6,995 bases of DNA, taken from Methanoregulaceae archaeon. GTDB lineage: Archaea; Halobacteriota; Methanomicrobia; Methanomicrobiales; Methanospirillaceae. Where the stretch lies: the NCBI GenBank assembly GCA_028679325.1, contig JAJRBS010000164.1:1-6995 (forward strand), read 5' to 3'. Below, in pieces: positions 5,579 through 6,995 of the stretch. A model generated the notes under the pieces. It saw nothing but the letters and a program-made list of their open reading frames with translations. It was not told the DNA's origin and did no database searches. Positions within the stretch are counted from its first letter, which is position 1. Every line of letters begins with the position of its first letter. The position numbers and the translations under genes are program-made.

Positions 5579-5749
5579 TTAGTACCGGGGCTTCCTGTGC
5601 TTCGGCAGGCAGTCACGGCAATAAACCGGTCTTCCCTCGGTTGGTTTGAACGGTACTTCGCACTCTTTACCACAGTCTGAACAGACTACTTTTGTCATTT
5701 CGCGGGGACCGGTATTTCGCGGGCCCGTCCCATAGTTTGATTTATACAT
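5579..5749 (-). CDS. CxxC-x17-CxxC mini zinc-ribbon protein
   Basis: A 56-residue protein with a flexible N-terminal tail (MYKSNYGTGPRNTGPRE) and a zinc-ribbon core. C23-SD-C26 and C44-RD-C47 are separated by exactly 17 residues, with the highly typical EVPFKPTEGRPVYC between them and a basic end (PKHRKPRY). The spacing and the PFKPTEGRPVYC segment match the CxxC-x17-CxxC family common in methanogens and some bacteria; function unknown, nucleic-acid binding is a guess from the basic tail. An extra cysteine, C30, lies inside. Start ATG 5749 is preferred because family members often have a G/R/Y-rich tail and because a TATA-like box sits about 40 bases upstream. The inner ATG at 5698 would give only the core (39 residues). 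A T6 tract (A6 at 5573-5578 on the plus strand) follows the stop. Confidence 0.82.
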   Translation of the reverse strand: MYKSNYGTGPRNTGPREMTKVVCSDCGKECEVPFKPTEGRPVYCRDCLPKHRKPRY

Positions 5750-5976
5750 AGTTTTTGCTCGAACAGTTCTATGAAAAACTGTGGTTATAAAAAAGCTGTC
5801 GTAGTATATGAAGTTCGTGGTCCAGCTCATGGAGAACTCCCCGTGTTTCCCTTCCCGCCAACCTACAGATATGCGGAAAGGATCCGGGACCTTTTTCCTG
5901 CCGCACTTCAGAGGAACCCGACACCCGGGGATGAAGAAAACAATTAATGGAAAGGAGGTTCAGAAACCAAGGCATC
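5750..5976. promoter_or_regulatory. Divergent spacer between the zinc-ribbon gene and the FAD oxidoreductase
   Basis: TTATAAAAAA (5785-5794) reads on the minus strand as TTTTTTATAA and would serve the zinc-ribbon gene with a leader of about 15 bases. ACAGTT (5763-5768) and AACTGT (5777-5782) form an inverted repeat with an 8-base spacer downstream of that box, a candidate operator. TCGTAGTATATG (5799-5810) resembles the TTCGTATATATG half-site before the MsvR-like gene with one inserted base. GGAGGT (5954-5959) is a strong ribosome binding site, but its distance to ATG 5977 is 17 bases. No convincing gene lies in the rest. Confidence 0.4.
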
Positions 5977-6672
5977 ATGGAGAGTCCTGTCAGGGTCACG
6001 TCCCTCATCCCCCGTTCCCCCAATGCTCTGTCGGTCAGGATGGAGCGACCCTCTGGCTTTGACCACCTCCCGGGCCAGTACATGTTCCTCACACTCGGAG
6101 AGGGTGCGACATCGCTGATAAAGCACCTCACCATCTCGAGCAGCCCCACGGAACCGTTCCTCGAGGTGACCAAGGGGATGACCGGTCACCCTTTCGCAGA
6201 GGCTCTCAAAGCACTCACTCCGGGCGACATGCTCGCCATACGGGGACCCTACGGGGAGTTCACCTTTACGGGCGAGTATGAGAAGGTGGTTTTCCTCTCC
6301 GGGGGGATCGGGATCACCCCTCTCCGGAGCATGATGCGGTATGCCGCCGACAGGAGACTGGGATGCTCCATCGTCCTCCTCTATTCGTGCCGGGGCCGGG
6401 AGGACATCCTGTTCGGGGACGAGATGGAATCCCTGCAACGGGAGAACGGACGTTTCCGGTCGCTGGTGACCCTGACACGGCCCGACCCGGCTTGGACAGG
6501 TCTCTCGGGACGGATCGACAGGGATCTTATCGAGCGGGAGATACCGGACTGGAGGGAACGGGTCTTTTTCATCTCCGGCCCCGGGGTCATGGTTGACGCG
6601 ATGTCGGCCCTGGTGACGGCGATGGGGATTCCGGAGGGGCAGGTGAGAAGGGAGGTTTTTCCGGGGTATTGA
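5977..6672 (+). CDS. FAD/NAD(P)-binding oxidoreductase, ferredoxin-NADP reductase type
   Basis: A 231-residue single-chain flavin reductase with the two FNR domains. The FAD-binding barrel (1-98) contains HLPGQYMFLTL (30-40), the FAD motif HLTISSSP (50-57, equivalent to RxYS) and IRGPYGEF (88-95). The NAD(P) domain (99-231) contains VVFLSGGIGITPLRSMM (104-120), a cysteine-bearing YSCRGREDILF (136-146), FFISGPGVMVDAM (197-209) and the C-terminal EVFPGY. No 2Fe-2S domain is fused, so it needs a separate electron partner such as ferredoxin or rubredoxin; rubredoxin reductase or flavodoxin reductase roles are possible but not shown. ATG 5977 fits the usual domain start. ATG 5947 would add ten residues and turn GGAGGT (5954-5959) into coding sequence, yet the SD spacing to 5977 is long, so the start is uncertain. 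It sits upstream of katG on the same strand. Confidence 0.85.
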   Translation: MESPVRVTSLIPRSPNALSVRMERPSGFDHLPGQYMFLTLGEGATSLIKHLTISSSPTEPFLEVTKGMTGHPFAEALKALTPGDMLAIRGPYGEFTFTGEYEKVVFLSGGIGITPLRSMMRYAADRRLGCSIVLLYSCRGREDILFGDEMESLQRENGRFRSLVTLTRPDPAWTGLSGRIDRDLIEREIPDWRERVFFISGPGVMVDAMSALVTAMGIPEGQVRREVFPGY

Positions 6673-6791
6673 GGGACAGAAGTCATGGAAAATTGGAGAA
6701 ATATTATCGGTTTATGGTATGGCAATAAGATCTCTCCTGGTTGTTTCGGAAATAAATTGATTATAGGATGTGATTCTATCTCTGATACATT
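6673..6791 (+). promoter_or_regulatory. AT-rich spacer with promoter-like boxes upstream of the katG unit
   Basis: Two TATA-like stretches are seen: AAATATTATC (6700-6709) and TTGATTATAGG (6757-6767). The second would start transcription close to ATG 6792. An ATAG/CTAT pair (6763-6766, 6776-6779) flanks nine bases over and after the second box, a weak operator candidate. No TTCGTATA half-site is present. No terminator is obvious after the oxidoreductase gene. Confidence 0.35.
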
Positions 6792-6896
6792 ATGGCCCAG
6801 AAAACCCTCACAACCGGGCAGGGGATTCCTGATGCCGACCTGGCAGGGGGGTCCCGTCCTCCTGCAGGTGGCCACCTGACTGAGGTGACATTATGA
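6792..6896 (+). CDS. 34-residue ORF resembling a catalase N-terminus, coupled to katG
   Basis: The frame reads MAQKTLTTGQGIPDADLAGG, then SRPPAGGHLTEVTL and a stop. The segment LTTGQGIP-AD and the following L-AG-SR-P resemble the opening of monofunctional (KatE-type) catalases, where LTT-x-x-G-x-P-x-x-D is followed by QNSLTAG-x-RGP; here about five residues between the two parts are missing and the rest of the enzyme is absent. Its TGA (6894-6896) overlaps the katG ATG (6893-6895) as ATGA. ATG 6792 has no ribosome binding site and may be leaderless behind the box at 6757-6767. It may be a remnant of a lost catalase gene, a leader peptide that couples translation to katG, or chance similarity. 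Confidence 0.45.
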   Translation: MAQKTLTTGQGIPDADLAGGSRPPAGGHLTEVTL

Positions 6897-6995
6897 CTGA
6901 CGAAAGCAAGTATCCGGAAACAGGCGGAGAAGATAAACACGCTCCCGGGAGAGGCGCAACGATCCGGGACTGGTGGCCCCATCAGCTGAACCTTA
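6893..6995 (+). CDS. katG: Catalase-peroxidase KatG, N-terminal start (3' truncated by window edge)
   Basis: Haem enzyme that disproportionates hydrogen peroxide and has peroxidase activity; cytosolic oxidative defence. Only 34 codons are visible: a charged, variable leader (MTDESKYPETGG-EDKHAPGRG) followed by RDWWPHQLNL, the diagnostic N-terminal segment of KatG, in which RDWWP-x-QLNL precedes the haem-domain helices. The normal length is over 700 residues, so nearly all of it lies beyond the window. ATG 6893 has GAGGTGA at 6882-6888 with a 4-base spacer. The start codon overlaps the stop of the preceding 34-residue ORF. The usual haem-site histidines and the Met-Tyr-Trp adduct cannot be checked here. 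Confidence 0.87.
   Translation, partial: MTDESKYPETGGEDKHAPGRGATIRDWWPHQLNL

Noticed and set aside
5808..6062. 84-codon plus-strand frame before and into the oxidoreductase gene
   Set aside because: Its second half overlaps the FAD domain in another frame and reads as noise; the first part has no recognisable pattern or ribosome binding site.
6685..6879. 64-codon plus-strand frame between the oxidoreductase and katG
   Set aside because: No ribosome site and no family resemblance; it overlaps the better-supported frame at 6792-6896.
1..6995. CRISPR array, transposon ends, tRNA or rRNA genes
   Set aside because: No regularly spaced repeats, transposase motifs, terminal inverted repeats or cloverleaf-like segments were seen on reading both strands.

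Overview
The window looks like chromosomal DNA of a methanogenic archaeon, most likely of the order Methanomicrobiales. The basis is recognition of protein families (an MsvR-type V4R regulator, a methanogenesis-marker-11/TiaS-like protein, an archaeal Nre DNA-repair protein, a CxxC-x17-CxxC mini zinc ribbon), GC-rich genes separated by AT-rich spacers with TATA-like boxes, GGAGGTGA-type ribosome binding sites and T-tract terminators. No tRNA, rRNA, CRISPR array or insertion sequence was seen. Several real genes here are shorter than 60 codons.

Layout from left to right. (1) Positions 2-1664, + strand: the 3' part of homoserine dehydrogenase overlaps by 17 bp a winged-helix/IDDTD-domain protein of the TiaS/marker-11 type, closed by a clear hairpin terminator. 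(2) 1836-3252: a divergent redox-regulation module. Leftward are a small winged-helix protein and a rubredoxin. Rightward is an MsvR-like thiol-rich regulator. The 159-bp spacer between them carries three copies of TTCGTATA (one direct, two inverted) that overlap the candidate TATA boxes. (3) 3399-4088, +: a DUF1059-type small putative metal-binding protein and a four-helix membrane protein. (4) 4164-5552, +: Nre, apparently leaderless, then a 33-residue single-helix membrane protein and a reading-frame remnant or microprotein. (5) 5579-5749, -: a CxxC-x17-CxxC zinc-ribbon miniprotein. (6) 5977-6672, +: a ferredoxin-NADP reductase-type FAD/NAD(P) oxidoreductase. (7) 6792-6995, +: a 34-codon ORF resembling a degraded catalase N-terminus, overlapping by ATGA the start of katG (catalase-peroxidase), which runs off the right edge.

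How it fits together. The right two thirds are enriched in oxygen and redox functions: rubredoxin, a candidate redox-sensing MsvR-like regulator, a flavin oxidoreductase, catalase-peroxidase, plus a DNA-repair factor. The most interesting unit is the msvR-like/wHTH/rubredoxin divergon. From memory, it parallels the msvR-fpaA-rlp-rub arrangement of Methanothermobacter, but with an extra small winged-helix gene and without the F420H2 oxidase. Functional links between the separate transcription units are inference.
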